64,000 nt of DNA from Streptomyces galbus. Lineage in GTDB: Bacteria; Actinomycetota; Actinomycetes; Streptomycetales; Streptomycetaceae. Position 1 is the stretch's first letter. Each line of letters opens with the position of its first letter. The notes under the pieces were generated by a model. The model saw only the letters and a list, made by a program, of their open reading frames with translations. It made no database searches and was not told the origin of the DNA. The stretch is from NCBI RefSeq assembly GCF_005280195.1, contig NZ_SZPR01000007.1:174270-238269 (forward strand). The letters are read 5' to 3'. Below are positions 17,654 through 26,567 of the stretch, piece by piece. The translations under genes were made by a program, and so were the position numbers.

Positions 17654-17747
17654 TAACTCTCCTTGCAGCGGGGAGACACCCGGATCGCGGGTGTGTCCCA
17701 GGGGTTGGACGAGGGCGATCGTGGCACACGGTGCATTGATTCGGGAA

Positions 17748-17784
17748 ATAGCTACACTAGGTCGAGTTGATCGGAGGTAGCTAT
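17748..17784. promoter_or_regulatory. Dyad in ahpC-oxyR intergenic region, probable OxyR operator
   Basis: Perfect 8-bp arms ATAGCTAC (17748-17755) and GTAGCTAT (17777-17784) are separated by 21 bp and overlap the oxyR ribosome-binding region. LysR-family tetramers bind spaced dyads of this kind. The position between divergent ahpC and oxyR supports autoregulation and peroxide induction. Confidence 0.6.
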
Positions 17785-17786
17785 CA

Positions 17787-18746
17787 GTGACCGTGGGTCA
17801 TGCGGGAGCCAGGAGACGTCAGCCCAGTCTCGCCCAGTTGCGGGCGTTCGCGGCCGTCGCCGAGCACCTCCACTTCCGGGACGCCGCCGCGGCCATCGGC
17901 ATGAGCCAGCCCGCGCTGTCCGGGTCCGTCTCCGCGCTGGAGGACGCCCTCGGGGTCACCCTCCTGGAGCGTACGACGCGCAAGGTGCTGCTCTCGCCGG
18001 CCGGCGAGCGGCTGGCCGTGCGGGCCAAGGCGGTCCTCGACGAGGTCGGGGCGCTGCTGGAGGAGGCGGAGGCGGTGCGGGCGCCGTTCACCGGGGCGCT
18101 GCGCCTCGGGGTCATCCCGACCGTGGCACCGTACCTGCTGCCGACCGTGCTCCACCTCGTCCACGACCGGTATCCGCACCTCGACCTGCAGGTGCACGAG
18201 GAGCAGACGGCCACGCTCCTCGACGGCCTGCACAGCGGCCGGCTCGACCTGCTGCTGCTCGCCGTCCCGCTCGGCGACCCGGGTGTCGCCGAACTCCCGC
18301 TGTACGACGAGGACTTCGTGCTCGTCACCCCGCCCGGTCACCCGCTCGGCGGCCGGGAGGGCATCCCGCGCGAGGCGTTGAAGGAGCTCACCCTGCTGCT
18401 CCTGGACGAGGGGCACTGCCTGCGCGACCAGGCCCTGGACATCTGCCGCGAGGCCGGGCGCGAGGACGCCCCGGTCACCACGACCGCCGCCGGGCTGTCC
18501 ACCCTGGTCCAGCTCGTCGCCGGCGGTCTCGGCTGCACCCTGCTGCCGCGCACCGCCCTCACCCTGGAGGCCGGCCGGTCCAGCCGGCTGCTCACCGCGT
18601 CCTTCGCCGACCCCGCCCCCAGCCGCCGGGTCGCCCTCGCCATGCGGACCGGCGCGGCCCGCGCCGCCGAGTACGCGGAACTGGCCACCGCCCTGCGGGA
18701 GGCGCTGCGCCCGCTGCCGGTGCGGGTGCTGGACGAGGCGGCCTGA
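17787..18746 (+). CDS. oxyR: LysR-family peroxide sensor OxyR
   Basis: A 319-aa LysR regulator. The N-terminal HTH (LAQLRAFAAVAEHLHFRDAAAAIGMSQPALSGSVSALEDALG) is followed by a coiled linker and a LysR substrate domain. The domain contains two cysteines nine apart (GHCLRDQALDIC), the redox pair that forms the activating disulfide in OxyR. GTG start with CGGAGGT 8 nt ahead. Divergent from ahpCD, it should activate that operon and control itself. Followed by a hairpin shared with the convergent ABC permease gene. Confidence 0.95.
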   Translation: MTVGHAGARRRQPSLAQLRAFAAVAEHLHFRDAAAAIGMSQPALSGSVSALEDALGVTLLERTTRKVLLSPAGERLAVRAKAVLDEVGALLEEAEAVRAPFTGALRLGVIPTVAPYLLPTVLHLVHDRYPHLDLQVHEEQTATLLDGLHSGRLDLLLLAVPLGDPGVAELPLYDEDFVLVTPPGHPLGGREGIPREALKELTLLLLDEGHCLRDQALDICREAGREDAPVTTTAAGLSTLVQLVAGGLGCTLLPRTALTLEAGRSSRLLTASFADPAPSRRVALAMRTGAARAAEYAELATALREALRPLPVRVLDEAA

Positions 18747-18808
18747 CCACGGGGGCGTGCGGCCCGCCCCCTGAAGCGCAGTCGGCCCTCCGCACCGCCT
18801 CACGCGTC

Positions 18809-18840
18809 GGGCCCCGCTCCCCGGTGCGGGGGCGGGGCCC
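18809..18840. terminator. Bidirectional terminator between oxyR and ABC permease
   Basis: 9-bp arms GGGCCCCGC (18809-18817) and GCGGGGCCC (18832-18840) between convergent genes. Confidence 0.6.
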
Positions 18841-18851
18841 GGTGCGGGCGG

Positions 18852-21188
18852 TCACTCCGTGCGCAGTCCGTCCGGACGCATCAGCCGCAGCAGCGGCGGC
18901 AGGCTCAGCAGGGTGACCGCCAGGACCACCCCGGCGCCCGCCCCGGACATCGACAGCACGCTCGTCCAGTCCACCGTGACGGCGGTGCCCGTCATCCGCA
19001 GCAGCACCGCGCCCAGCGCCAGCCCCACGGCCATCGCCAGCAGCAGCCCCAGCGTGATCGGGATCGCCGTCTGCCACAGCACCGACAGGCTCAGCGTGCG
19101 CCGCCGGGTGCCGAAGGCGACCAGGGACGACAGCAGCTTGCGCCGCTCGCGCAACTGCTCGAGCTGGGACACCAGCAGGCTGGCCCCGATCAGCGCCAGC
19201 ACGCAGACCGCGCCGACGAGCAGCCCGGTGCGGATCGAGTCGTAGCCGCGGGAGCGCTCGGTCGCCGACCACACCGACGGGTTCTGCAGCGGGTCCATCG
19301 ACACCGCGACGTTGCGCACGTACTCGGCCGCGTCCGGCACCGCCGGGTCCAGCGACAGGTAGAGCTGTCCCCCGACCTGTGCGGCGGCCTTGGCGGGCAG
19401 CGCGGACGGGGTCAGCAGGAAGCCGCCGCGCCGCATGCCCGTCGGGTCGACGACGGAGTCTGCCCGCCGCACGCCCGCCGGGACCGTCCAGGTGACGTCC
19501 GTGCCCTCGTCGGAGCGGGGCGAGAAGTGCAGGACGCGGCCGGGCGTGGCCAGCGCCGTGGCGTCCTGGTCGTACTCGGAGCCGCTCAGGGCGAACACGT
19601 CGCCGTCCCGGCACGTCGGCAGGGCCGCCACCTCGCGCAGAGCCGCGCACGTGCCCACGGTGACCTGGGTGGACTTCTCCGGTCCGCTCTCCGCCCCCCA
19701 GGCGGCGTCCCCGAGGGAGCCCTCGGACAGCGCGATCACGCGCCGTACGCCCTTGGTGGCGGTGAACCGCGCGCTCTCCGCGGTCACGGACCGGCCGTCC
19801 GGCACGGAGAGCTGCATCTGCGCCCGCTGGACGTCCTTGCCGGTGTCCTTGGTGTAGTCGGCGTCGACGCCCGCGAACAGCATCTGCAGGGCGATCGCGC
19901 CGGCCACCGCCACCGCGATGCCGTTGACCATCCGGGCCGCCGTGCCGCTGCTCAGCTGAAGCCGCCGGACGGCCAGTTGCCAGGCCACTCCGCCGGAGCC
20001 CAGCCGGGCGACGACCGTCTCCACCAGCCACGGCAGCAGCGCGGTCACGCCGACCAGGAGCAGCAGCACGCCGCCGGTCACCAGGTACTGGTTGAAGTCC
20101 CCGTTGCCGCGGCCCTTGCCGATCATGGGCGCGAGCAGCGCGAGACCGGCCACCGGCATGAGCAGCCGCCACCACAGCCGGCGCCGCGCGGGCTTCGCCG
20201 TACGGACCACGCCGAGCGGCTCGATGACCACGCCGCGCAGCGCGAGCAGCGTGACGAGCACGGCGGCCGCCGGGACGGCGACCGCGACCAGCGCGGCCAG
20301 CAGCGGCGAGGGGTTGAGGTAGCTGGGGAACACGCTCACCCCCATGACCTCCACCGAGCCCGCCACCTCCCGGCCGACCCAGAAGAACCCGGCGCCCAGC
20401 ACCAGCCCGAGCAGCGCCCCGGCGAGGGCCTCGCCCGCCGCGATGCGCCGGGTCATCGCGCTGTCGGAGCCGACCAGCCGCAGCGCCGCGAGCCGCCGGT
20501 CGCGCCGCTCGCCGCCGACGCGCACCGCCGCCGCGATGAACACCGCGACCGGCATCAACAGCACCACGATCACGACCAGGTTGAGCAGCATCAGCACCGG
20601 ATCGGCCCGCTCGGCCACCGGGTTGGGGCTGCCGTACTCCTTCAGCCGCGCCACCTGCGAGCCGTCGATCCGGTCGGCCAGCCCCGACGCCCCCGCGTAG
20701 TAGGCGAGTTCGTGCGAGCCGATCAGCCCGCTCTCGTGGATCGTGCCGACCACCTTGTACGGCAGCCGCTGGCGCAGCAGGGCCGCGTCGTCGGAGCGGA
20801 GCAGCCTTTCCAGTGCCGGGGAGACCACCATCTCGCCGCGCGCCGGGTACCGGTCCACACCGGGGGGCAGCGGCGCCTTCGGGCCCTCCGGCTCCACGAG
20901 CCGTCCCCGCACGTCCTTGTCGTGGAACGTGGTGTTGGTGTCCGCGATCACGAGTGTGTCGTCGCCCCGCGGCGGGGGCGTGGGGGCGTACGTGTAGTCG
21001 GAGCGGGCCTTCTCGCGGTGGTCGCGCACCGAGAGGGCGTTCGGCAGGGCGGTCGACAGCAGCAGCAGCGCCACCCCGAGGCCCACGCCGACGGCCGTCA
21101 GGGTGACCCGCAGCCACCCCTCGCGCCCTCCGGAGAAGGCGAACCGCAGGCCCATCCTCAGGTCCCGGGCCCACCCGCCGGGGCTCAT
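18852..21188 (-). CDS. ABC transporter permease, FtsX/MacB-like with two FtsX domains
   Basis: A 778-aa permease. The N-terminal helix (WLRVTLTAVGVGLGVALLLL) is followed by an extracytoplasmic region (~60-190), a first three-helix FtsX block, a middle pair of helices, a second long extracytoplasmic domain (~430-600), and a C-terminal FtsX block (SLPPLLRLMRPDGLRTE). This duplicated-FtsX layout is usual in actinobacterial drug/peptide or lipoprotein-type ABC systems. It overlaps the ATPase gene by 3 bp (ATGA) and lies downstream of a PadR regulator. The transport substrate is unknown; efflux or envelope-stress response is the likeliest role. Confidence 0.9.
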   Translation of the reverse strand: MSPGGWARDLRMGLRFAFSGGREGWLRVTLTAVGVGLGVALLLLSTALPNALSVRDHREKARSDYTYAPTPPPRGDDTLVIADTNTTFHDKDVRGRLVEPEGPKAPLPPGVDRYPARGEMVVSPALERLLRSDDAALLRQRLPYKVVGTIHESGLIGSHELAYYAGASGLADRIDGSQVARLKEYGSPNPVAERADPVLMLLNLVVIVVLLMPVAVFIAAAVRVGGERRDRRLAALRLVGSDSAMTRRIAAGEALAGALLGLVLGAGFFWVGREVAGSVEVMGVSVFPSYLNPSPLLAALVAVAVPAAAVLVTLLALRGVVIEPLGVVRTAKPARRRLWWRLLMPVAGLALLAPMIGKGRGNGDFNQYLVTGGVLLLLVGVTALLPWLVETVVARLGSGGVAWQLAVRRLQLSSGTAARMVNGIAVAVAGAIALQMLFAGVDADYTKDTGKDVQRAQMQLSVPDGRSVTAESARFTATKGVRRVIALSEGSLGDAAWGAESGPEKSTQVTVGTCAALREVAALPTCRDGDVFALSGSEYDQDATALATPGRVLHFSPRSDEGTDVTWTVPAGVRRADSVVDPTGMRRGGFLLTPSALPAKAAAQVGGQLYLSLDPAVPDAAEYVRNVAVSMDPLQNPSVWSATERSRGYDSIRTGLLVGAVCVLALIGASLLVSQLEQLRERRKLLSSLVAFGTRRRTLSLSVLWQTAIPITLGLLLAMAVGLALGAVLLRMTGTAVTVDWTSVLSMSGAGAGVVLAVTLLSLPPLLRLMRPDGLRTE

Positions 21189-21874
21189 ACGGCCCGCTCC
21201 ATGTCCCGCGACCTGCCGTCGCGTACGACGATCTCGCGGTCCGAGTAGGCGGCGACCCGCGCCTCGTGCGTGACCAGCACCACGGCCGCGTTCGTGGAGC
21301 GGGCGGCGTCGGTGAGCAGCTCCATCACCCGCTCGCCGTTGAGCGAGTCGAGCGCGCCGGTCGGCTCGTCGGCGAACAGCACCCGGGGGCCGGTGACCAG
21401 CGCCCGCGCGACCGCGACCCGCTGCCCCTGGCCGCCGGAGACCTCGCCGGGCCGCTTGCCGCGCAGGTCGTCGACCTCCAGCCGCTGCATCCAGCCGAGC
21501 GCGGCCCGCTCGGCCTCCTTGCGGGAGGTGCCGTTCAGCCGCAGCGGCAGCGCCACGTTCTCCACGCAGGTCAGCTCGGGCACCAACTGGCCGAACTGGA
21601 AGACGAACCCGAACTCGCTGCGCCGCAGCGCGCTGCGCTGGGCGTCGGTCATCGTCGCCATCTCCCGTCCGTCGTAGGTGATGGAGCCGGAGTCGGGCGG
21701 CACGATGCCGGCGAGGCAGTGCAGCAGCGTCGACTTGCCGGAGCCGGAGGGCCCCATGATGGCGACGACCTCGCCGGGGTGGATGGAGAACTCGGCGCCG
21801 TCCAGCGCGACGGTCGGCCCGTAGGCCTTGCGCAGGTCGTGGGCGGCCAGCAGGGAACCGGCGGGGGCGATCAC
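21185..21874 (-). CDS. ABC transporter ATP-binding protein, LolD/MacB-like
   Basis: A 229-aa ATPase. Walker A GPSGSGKST, Q-loop FQFGQLVPELT, signature VSGGQGQRVAVARAL, Walker B VLFADEPTGALDS and the H-loop in VLVTHE are all intact. GALDS after the Walker B is typical of the MacB/LolD subclass, which pairs with FtsX-type permeases. The GTG start overlaps the PadR stop (GTGA), and its stop overlaps the permease start, so all three genes are translationally coupled. Confidence 0.95.
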   Translation of the reverse strand: MIAPAGSLLAAHDLRKAYGPTVALDGAEFSIHPGEVVAIMGPSGSGKSTLLHCLAGIVPPDSGSITYDGREMATMTDAQRSALRRSEFGFVFQFGQLVPELTCVENVALPLRLNGTSRKEAERAALGWMQRLEVDDLRGKRPGEVSGGQGQRVAVARALVTGPRVLFADEPTGALDSLNGERVMELLTDAARSTNAAVVLVTHEARVAAYSDREIVVRDGRSRDMERAV

Positions 21875-22398
21875 GGGGCCACCACCGCCTCGCGCAGCTT
21901 CTCCAGCCGTGCGGCGGTCAGCTCCAGCCAGCGCAGGTCGGCCTCCAGGTGGAACAGGGCGTGGTCGCAGATCAGCTGGTCGGCGAGGTCGCCCTTGCGC
22001 TTGCGGTCGGTGAGGATCCGCATGCTGCGCAGGTGCTCGGCGCGCTGGGTGTCGAGGACGTCGGCCGCGTCGCGGTGGGTGAGGAGCGCCAGGACGACCT
22101 TGGTGTAGAGCGTCGACTGGAGGTAGGGCTCGGGCTTCTCGGGCGTCGCGAGCCACTGCTCGACGTCGGTGATCCCGGCGTCGGTGATGGCGTACCGCTT
22201 GCGCTCGGGCCCGCCGCCCGCCTCGATGCCGTCGACCTCGACGAAGCCGTGCTTCAGCAGGCGGGACATCGTCGAGTAGACCTGGCCGTAGTGCAGCGGC
22301 CGGTCGTGACCGAACTTCTCGTCGAAGGCCCGCTTGAGGTCGTAGCCGTGGCGGGGCCCGGACTCCAGGAGCCCTAGGAGGGTGTGACCGATGGACAT
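21871..22398 (-). CDS. PadR-family transcriptional regulator
   Basis: A 175-aa repressor. The N-terminal winged helix (MSIGHTLLGLLESGPRHGYDLKRAF...HYGQVYSTMSRLLKHGFVE) is PadR-type. The C-terminal helical dimerisation domain ends in a Leu/Glu-rich helix. No clear ribosome site precedes the ATG, and -10-like TACACC sits close, so the mRNA may be leaderless. It is first gene of the exporter operon. PadR proteins commonly repress a co-transcribed ABC or MFS pump and release on binding its substrate. A GTGTATAC repeat lies just upstream. Confidence 0.9.
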   Translation of the reverse strand: MSIGHTLLGLLESGPRHGYDLKRAFDEKFGHDRPLHYGQVYSTMSRLLKHGFVEVDGIEAGGGPERKRYAITDAGITDVEQWLATPEKPEPYLQSTLYTKVVLALLTHRDAADVLDTQRAEHLRSMRILTDRKRKGDLADQLICDHALFHLEADLRWLELTAARLEKLREAVVAP

Positions 22399-22407
22399 GC
22401 CGACGAC

Positions 22408-22438
22408 TGTACACGGGGTGTATACCTGGTGTGTATAC
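22408..22438. promoter_or_regulatory. Putative PadR operator
   Basis: Two copies of GTGTATAC (22418-22425 and 22431-22438, 13-bp period), each containing the palindrome GTATAC, lie 20-40 bp upstream of the padR start. A related TGTACAC precedes them. Location and symmetry suit autorepression of the padR-ABC operon. Confidence 0.55.
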
Positions 22439-22589
22439 GCGGAGTGCAGAGGTGATGGCGGGGGGTGCCGCCCCGCAGGTGGGGGGCGATTGTCACGGTT
22501 CTGCTACGCGGACAAGGGCTGCGCGGACAAGGGAGCCGCCGGGGCCGGGCGCGGGGCGGGCGGGGGCGGCGGGGCGGCCGCGGCCCGGG

Positions 22590-22838
22590 TCACTCGGGGG
22601 GCGTCGCGTCCCGCGGCGGCCGGCCGCGGCGCGGGAGCGGGCCGGCGCCGCCGGGGAGGCGGCCCGCCTCCGCCAGGGCCCGGCGCAGCAGGAACTCGAT
22701 CTGCGCGTTCGCCGACCGCAGCTCGTCCGACGCCCACCGGGCCAGCGCGTCGTACACCGACGGGTCCAGCCGCAGCAGCACCTGCTTGCGCTGCTGCGGC
22801 TGCCGCTTGGGGGCGGGCCCCCCGACGGAGTCGGTCAC
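22590..22838 (-). CDS. Ribbon-helix-helix (Arc/CopG-like) small DNA-binding protein
   Basis: An 82-aa basic protein. The segment KQVLLRLDPSVYDALARWASDELRSANAQIEFLLRRALAEAGR has the beta strand, helix A, and helix B with N-x-Q-I-E-F-L-L of the Arc/toxin-antitoxin-type RHH fold. The tail is Pro/Arg/Gly-rich. The GTG start overlaps the SPFH gene stop (GTGA), so it is translationally coupled to it. This SPFH-RHH pairing is, from memory, common in Streptomyces. Function is not established; it may autoregulate through the palindrome upstream of the SPFH gene. Confidence 0.75.
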   Translation of the reverse strand: MTDSVGGPAPKRQPQQRKQVLLRLDPSVYDALARWASDELRSANAQIEFLLRRALAEAGRLPGGAGPLPRRGRPPRDATPPE

Positions 22839-23800
22839 TGGTACAGCGTCCCGGTGTTCAGCACGGGCTGCGGCGCCCGGTCCCCGCACAGCACCACCAT
22901 CAGGTTGGACACCATCGACGCCTTCCGCTCCTCGTCCAGTTCCACGATGTCCCGCTCGGAGATCCGGGCGAGCGCCGCCTCGACCATGCCCACCGCGCCG
23001 TCGACGATCTCCCGCCGGGCGGCGACCACGGCCCCGGCCTGCTGCCGCTGGAGCATCGCCGAGGCGATCTCCGGAGCGTACGCGAGGTGCGTGAAGCGGG
23101 ACTCGATGATCTGCACACCGGCCGCCTCCACGCGCGCGTGCAGCTCGACGGCGAGCTTCTCGGTGATCTCCTCGGCGTTGCCGCGCAGCGAGAGCCCGTC
23201 CTCGTCGTGGGAGTCGTAGGGGTACTCGATGGCGATGTGCCGGACGGCGGCCTCGGTCTGGGTGGAGACGAACTCCAGGAAGTCGTCCACCTCGAAGGTG
23301 GCCTGCGCGGTGTCGCGGACCTTCCACACCACGACCGCGGCCAGCTCGATCGGGTTGCCGTAGGCGTCGTTGACCTTCAGCACGGCGGTCTCGTGGTTGC
23401 GGACCCGGGTCGAGATCTTGGTGCGGGAGGTGAAGGGGTTCACCCAGCGCAGCCCGTCCTCGCGGATCGTCCCGCGGTAGCGCCCGAAGAGCTGCACCAC
23501 CCGCGCCTCGCCCGGCGCGACCATGTTCAGCCCGCACATGGCGAGGAACGCGGCGAGGCCGACCAGGATGCCGACCGTGATCAGCGCGGCCTTGACGGCG
23601 GTGGCCGTGGCGACCGCGCCGGCGGCGATCAGCGCGGCACCCGCCAGCAGCCCGAGCAGACCGAGCAGCAGCGCGAGACCGCCGCCGATGCTGTGCGCGG
23701 TGAACTCGTGCACCCGGGGAGCGGGCATCTCGGGCAGGTCGGCGGGTTCCGTCGTGCCGGCGGCGGGCGGGGCGGTGCGTGAGGGGTCGTGCGCGGACAT
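22835..23800 (-). CDS. SPFH/band 7 domain membrane protein (slipin/prohibitin-like)
   Basis: About 321 aa. A Pro-rich N-terminus is followed by two membrane helices (~35-85). The SPFH domain (~90-290) runs from NMVAPGEARVVQLFGRYRGTIREDGLRWVNPF to the helical region AEEITEKLAVELHARVEAAGVQIIESRFTHLAYAPEIASAMLQRQQAGA. Such proteins oligomerise in membrane microdomains. ATG 23800 has GGGGGA about 8 nt upstream; ATG 23833 (adding 11 residues) is an alternative. It is coupled to the downstream RHH gene. Confidence 0.9.
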   Translation of the reverse strand: MSAHDPSRTAPPAAGTTEPADLPEMPAPRVHEFTAHSIGGGLALLLGLLGLLAGAALIAAGAVATATAVKAALITVGILVGLAAFLAMCGLNMVAPGEARVVQLFGRYRGTIREDGLRWVNPFTSRTKISTRVRNHETAVLKVNDAYGNPIELAAVVVWKVRDTAQATFEVDDFLEFVSTQTEAAVRHIAIEYPYDSHDEDGLSLRGNAEEITEKLAVELHARVEAAGVQIIESRFTHLAYAPEIASAMLQRQQAGAVVAARREIVDGAVGMVEAALARISERDIVELDEERKASMVSNLMVVLCGDRAPQPVLNTGTLYQ

Positions 23801-23846
23801 GGGTGGGTCCCCCGTTTCCTGGACAAGCGCCATCGTTCTTCTAGCT

Positions 23847-23860
23847 AAGTGATATCACTT
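23847..23860. promoter_or_regulatory. Perfect palindromic operator candidate upstream of SPFH gene
   Basis: AAGTGATATCACTT is a 14-bp perfect palindrome, 14-47 bp upstream of the candidate SPFH starts, in a locally AT-richer patch. It is a natural autoregulation site for the co-transcribed ribbon-helix-helix protein or for a GntR-type regulator elsewhere. Confidence 0.55.
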
Positions 23861-24066
23861 TTTCCGGCGATGGCAACCCTCGGTGTCTCCCGGACGTCGG
23901 TTCTGGCGGGGGAGTCCGGGTTCCCCGGGCGTGCGTGCTGATTGTCACGCCCGGAAAAGCCCGGATCGAGGGCCCTTTGTCATAGAGAGCGGTGTTAGCT
24001 TTCTGAGCTGGCCTGCCCCCCGGGCACGGCGGTGACGAACGAGCAGGAAGCGGAGCGAGCGGACTC

Positions 24067-26460
24067 ATGGGACGAGCGGACGACAGACGAGCGCGGCAGC
24101 GTGGTGGCCGTCGCGCGGCGCCCCGCGACCGCTCGGCGCCGACGGGCGCGGCCACCTCGCCCGGGACCGGGTCCGCCGCCCCCGCGACGGGCGGCCGCGC
24201 GGCGGCCCGGCGCGCCGCCAAGCAGCGCGGCCGGGGCGGCACCAAGGACAAGGGCCTCATACGCAGGCTGTTCACCTGGAAGAAGATCCTCGGGACCTTC
24301 CTCGGTGTCTGCCTGCTGGGCATCGGCGCCTTCGTCGTGATGTACCTGCTGATCGACATCCCGAAGGGCAACGCCGACGCGCTCAAGCAGAGCAACGTCT
24401 ACAAGTACAGCGACGGCAGCATCCTCACCCGCGACGGCGACCTCAACCGCGAGAACGTCGACCTCGCCCAGATACCCAAGCCCGTCCAGCACACCTTCGT
24501 CGCCGCCGAGAACAAGACCTTCTACCAGGACGCCGGCGTCGACCTGAAGGGCACCGCGCGCGGCATCCTCAACACCGTGGCCGGCAGGGGCGCGCAGGGC
24601 GGTTCGACGATCACCCAGCAGTACGTCAAGAACTACTACCTGACCCAGGAACAGACCGTCACGCGCAAGCTGAAGGAACTGGTCATCTCGCTGAAGCTGG
24701 ACCGGGAGAAGTCCAAGGACTACATCCTGGCCGGCTACATCAACACCAGCTACTACGGCCGCGGCGCCTACGGCATCCAGGCCGCCGCCCAGGCCTACTA
24801 CCGCGTCGACGCCGGCAAGCTCACCGTGGAGCAGGGCGCCTACCTGGCCGCGCTGCTCCAGGCGCCGAGCCAGTACGACTGGACCGCGGCCTCCGACACC
24901 GGCAAGCGGCTGGTGCGGGCCCGCTGGAACTACGTCCTCGACAACATGGTCGAGGAGGGCTGGCTGGACAAGACCAAGCGCGACGCGATGACGTTCCCGG
25001 TGCCCCAGGAGCCCAGGGAGGCGCCCGGCAAGGCCGGCCAGGTCGGCTACCTGGTGAACGCGGCCAAGGCCGAACTGGAGCGCCAGCTCGTCAAGCAGGG
25101 CAGGGCGGACTCCCTGGAGGACGCCGAGGACCTGGTCGGCCGCGGCGGCTGGACCATCACCCTCAACATCGACAAGAAGAAGCAGAAGGCGCTGGAGGCG
25201 TCCGTCAAGGAGCAGCTCACCAGCAAGCTGGACCCGAAGAAGCGCTCGGTGGACGCCGACGTCCAGGCCGGCGCCGCCTCGGTCGACCCGAAGACCGGCG
25301 CGGTCGTGGCCATGTACGGCGGGGTCGACTACCTCAAGCACTTCACGAACAACGCCACCCGCACCGACTACCAGCCCGCGTCCACCTTCAAGCCGGTGAT
25401 CCTCGCCGCCGCCCTGGACAAGGGCGCCCACACCCAGGGCGGCAAGCCGATCTCCGCCGACACGGTCTACGACGGCACCAGCAAGCGCCCGGTCGTCGGC
25501 AGCGACATCGGTTTCGCCCCGGAGAACGAGGACGACGCCGACTACGGCGACATCACCGTCCAGACGGCGATGAACAAGTCGGTCAACTCCGTCTTCGCGC
25601 AGATGGGCGTCGACGTCGGCATGGACAACGTGCTGAAGGTCGCGAGCGACCTCGGCATGGACACCGCGGGCCTGAAGGCCGTGCCCGCGCAGACCCTGGG
25701 CACCATGGGCGCCAGCCCGCTGCAGATGGCCGGCGTCTACGCCACCCTCGACCACCACGGCCGCAAGGTCACCCCGGCCCTGATCAAGTCCGCGCAGAAC
25801 AGCGCCCAGACGCTCCAGCTCACGGACCCGATCGGCGGCCAGGTCATCAGCCGCAAGGCCGCCGACACCGTGACCTCCGTGCTCACCGGCGTGATCGACG
25901 ACGGCACGGCGCGCACCTCGGTGCAGGACAACCCCGGGCGCAAGGGCCAGAAGGTCGCGGGCAAGACCGGTACCTCCGACGACAACAAGTCGGCCTGGTT
26001 CACCGGCTACACGCCCGACCTGGTCACCTCGGTCGGCCTGTTCGGCGAGTCCGCCAAGCCGCCGCACCCCCAGGTCACCCTGACCGGCGCGACCGGCCGC
26101 ATCCCGGGCAAGGGCCGGATCAACGGTGGCGGCTACCCCGCGCAGATCTGGGCGACGTACACCTTCGGCGTCTCCGCCGAGGTCAGCAGGTTCGACCTGG
26201 AGACCGACCAGGGCGCGGCGGTGCGGCCGACGGTCACGGCCGCTCCGAGCCCGACGCCGTCGCGGACGCCGGCCCAGGAGCCGACCACCCAGGCCCCGAC
26301 CACGAAGGCGCCGTCGCAGACCCCGACGACCCAGGCCCCGCCGTCCCGGACGCCGTCGCAGACGCCGCCGACGACGCAGGCGCCCACGACCGAGCCGCCG
26401 ACGAACGAAGTCAGCACCCCACCGCCGAACCCGCTCGACCCGCAGTTCGGGGAGCAGTAG
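24067..26460 (+). CDS. Class A penicillin-binding protein (bifunctional GT51/transpeptidase)
   Basis: 797 aa. An Arg/Ala-rich cytoplasmic N-terminus (~65 residues) and one membrane helix (~75-97) come first. The glycosyltransferase GT51 domain (~110-290) has catalytic Glu148 (AAENKTFYQDAG) and GGSTITQQYVKN at 178-189. The transpeptidase domain (~340-690) has SxxK at Ser439 (STFK), SxN at 505 and KTG at 633. A Pro/Thr/Gln repeat tail of ~75 residues ends the protein. It polymerises and cross-links peptidoglycan at the outer membrane face and is beta-lactam sensitive. GAGCGAGCGG precedes the ATG. A 21-bp terminator stem follows. Confidence 0.95.
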   Translation: MGRADDRRARQRGGRRAAPRDRSAPTGAATSPGTGSAAPATGGRAAARRAAKQRGRGGTKDKGLIRRLFTWKKILGTFLGVCLLGIGAFVVMYLLIDIPKGNADALKQSNVYKYSDGSILTRDGDLNRENVDLAQIPKPVQHTFVAAENKTFYQDAGVDLKGTARGILNTVAGRGAQGGSTITQQYVKNYYLTQEQTVTRKLKELVISLKLDREKSKDYILAGYINTSYYGRGAYGIQAAAQAYYRVDAGKLTVEQGAYLAALLQAPSQYDWTAASDTGKRLVRARWNYVLDNMVEEGWLDKTKRDAMTFPVPQEPREAPGKAGQVGYLVNAAKAELERQLVKQGRADSLEDAEDLVGRGGWTITLNIDKKKQKALEASVKEQLTSKLDPKKRSVDADVQAGAASVDPKTGAVVAMYGGVDYLKHFTNNATRTDYQPASTFKPVILAAALDKGAHTQGGKPISADTVYDGTSKRPVVGSDIGFAPENEDDADYGDITVQTAMNKSVNSVFAQMGVDVGMDNVLKVASDLGMDTAGLKAVPAQTLGTMGASPLQMAGVYATLDHHGRKVTPALIKSAQNSAQTLQLTDPIGGQVISRKAADTVTSVLTGVIDDGTARTSVQDNPGRKGQKVAGKTGTSDDNKSAWFTGYTPDLVTSVGLFGESAKPPHPQVTLTGATGRIPGKGRINGGGYPAQIWATYTFGVSAEVSRFDLETDQGAAVRPTVTAAPSPTPSRTPAQEPTTQAPTTKAPSQTPTTQAPPSRTPSQTPPTTQAPTTEPPTNEVSTPPPNPLDPQFGEQ

Positions 26461-26462
26461 GG

Positions 26463-26509
26463 ACGCGTCAGGGGCGCCCGGTGACCACCACCGGGCGCCC
26501 CTGACGCGT
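26463..26509. terminator. Strong bidirectional terminator after PBP gene
   Basis: A perfect 21-bp inverted repeat (26463-26483 / 26489-26509) with a 5-nt loop lies between the convergent PBP and phosphatase genes. Confidence 0.85.
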
Positions 26510-26567
26510 CCGCGCCTCCCGGCCGGGAAGGCCCGCGGCGCCTTCCACGGCCGCCGCGCCCGGGCCG

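Noticed and set aside
22508..22533. 11-bp direct repeat GCGGACAAGGG (two copies) between padR and the RHH gene
   Set aside because: Two copies only, no symmetry, and located past the end of the RHH gene. Probably slippage without function.
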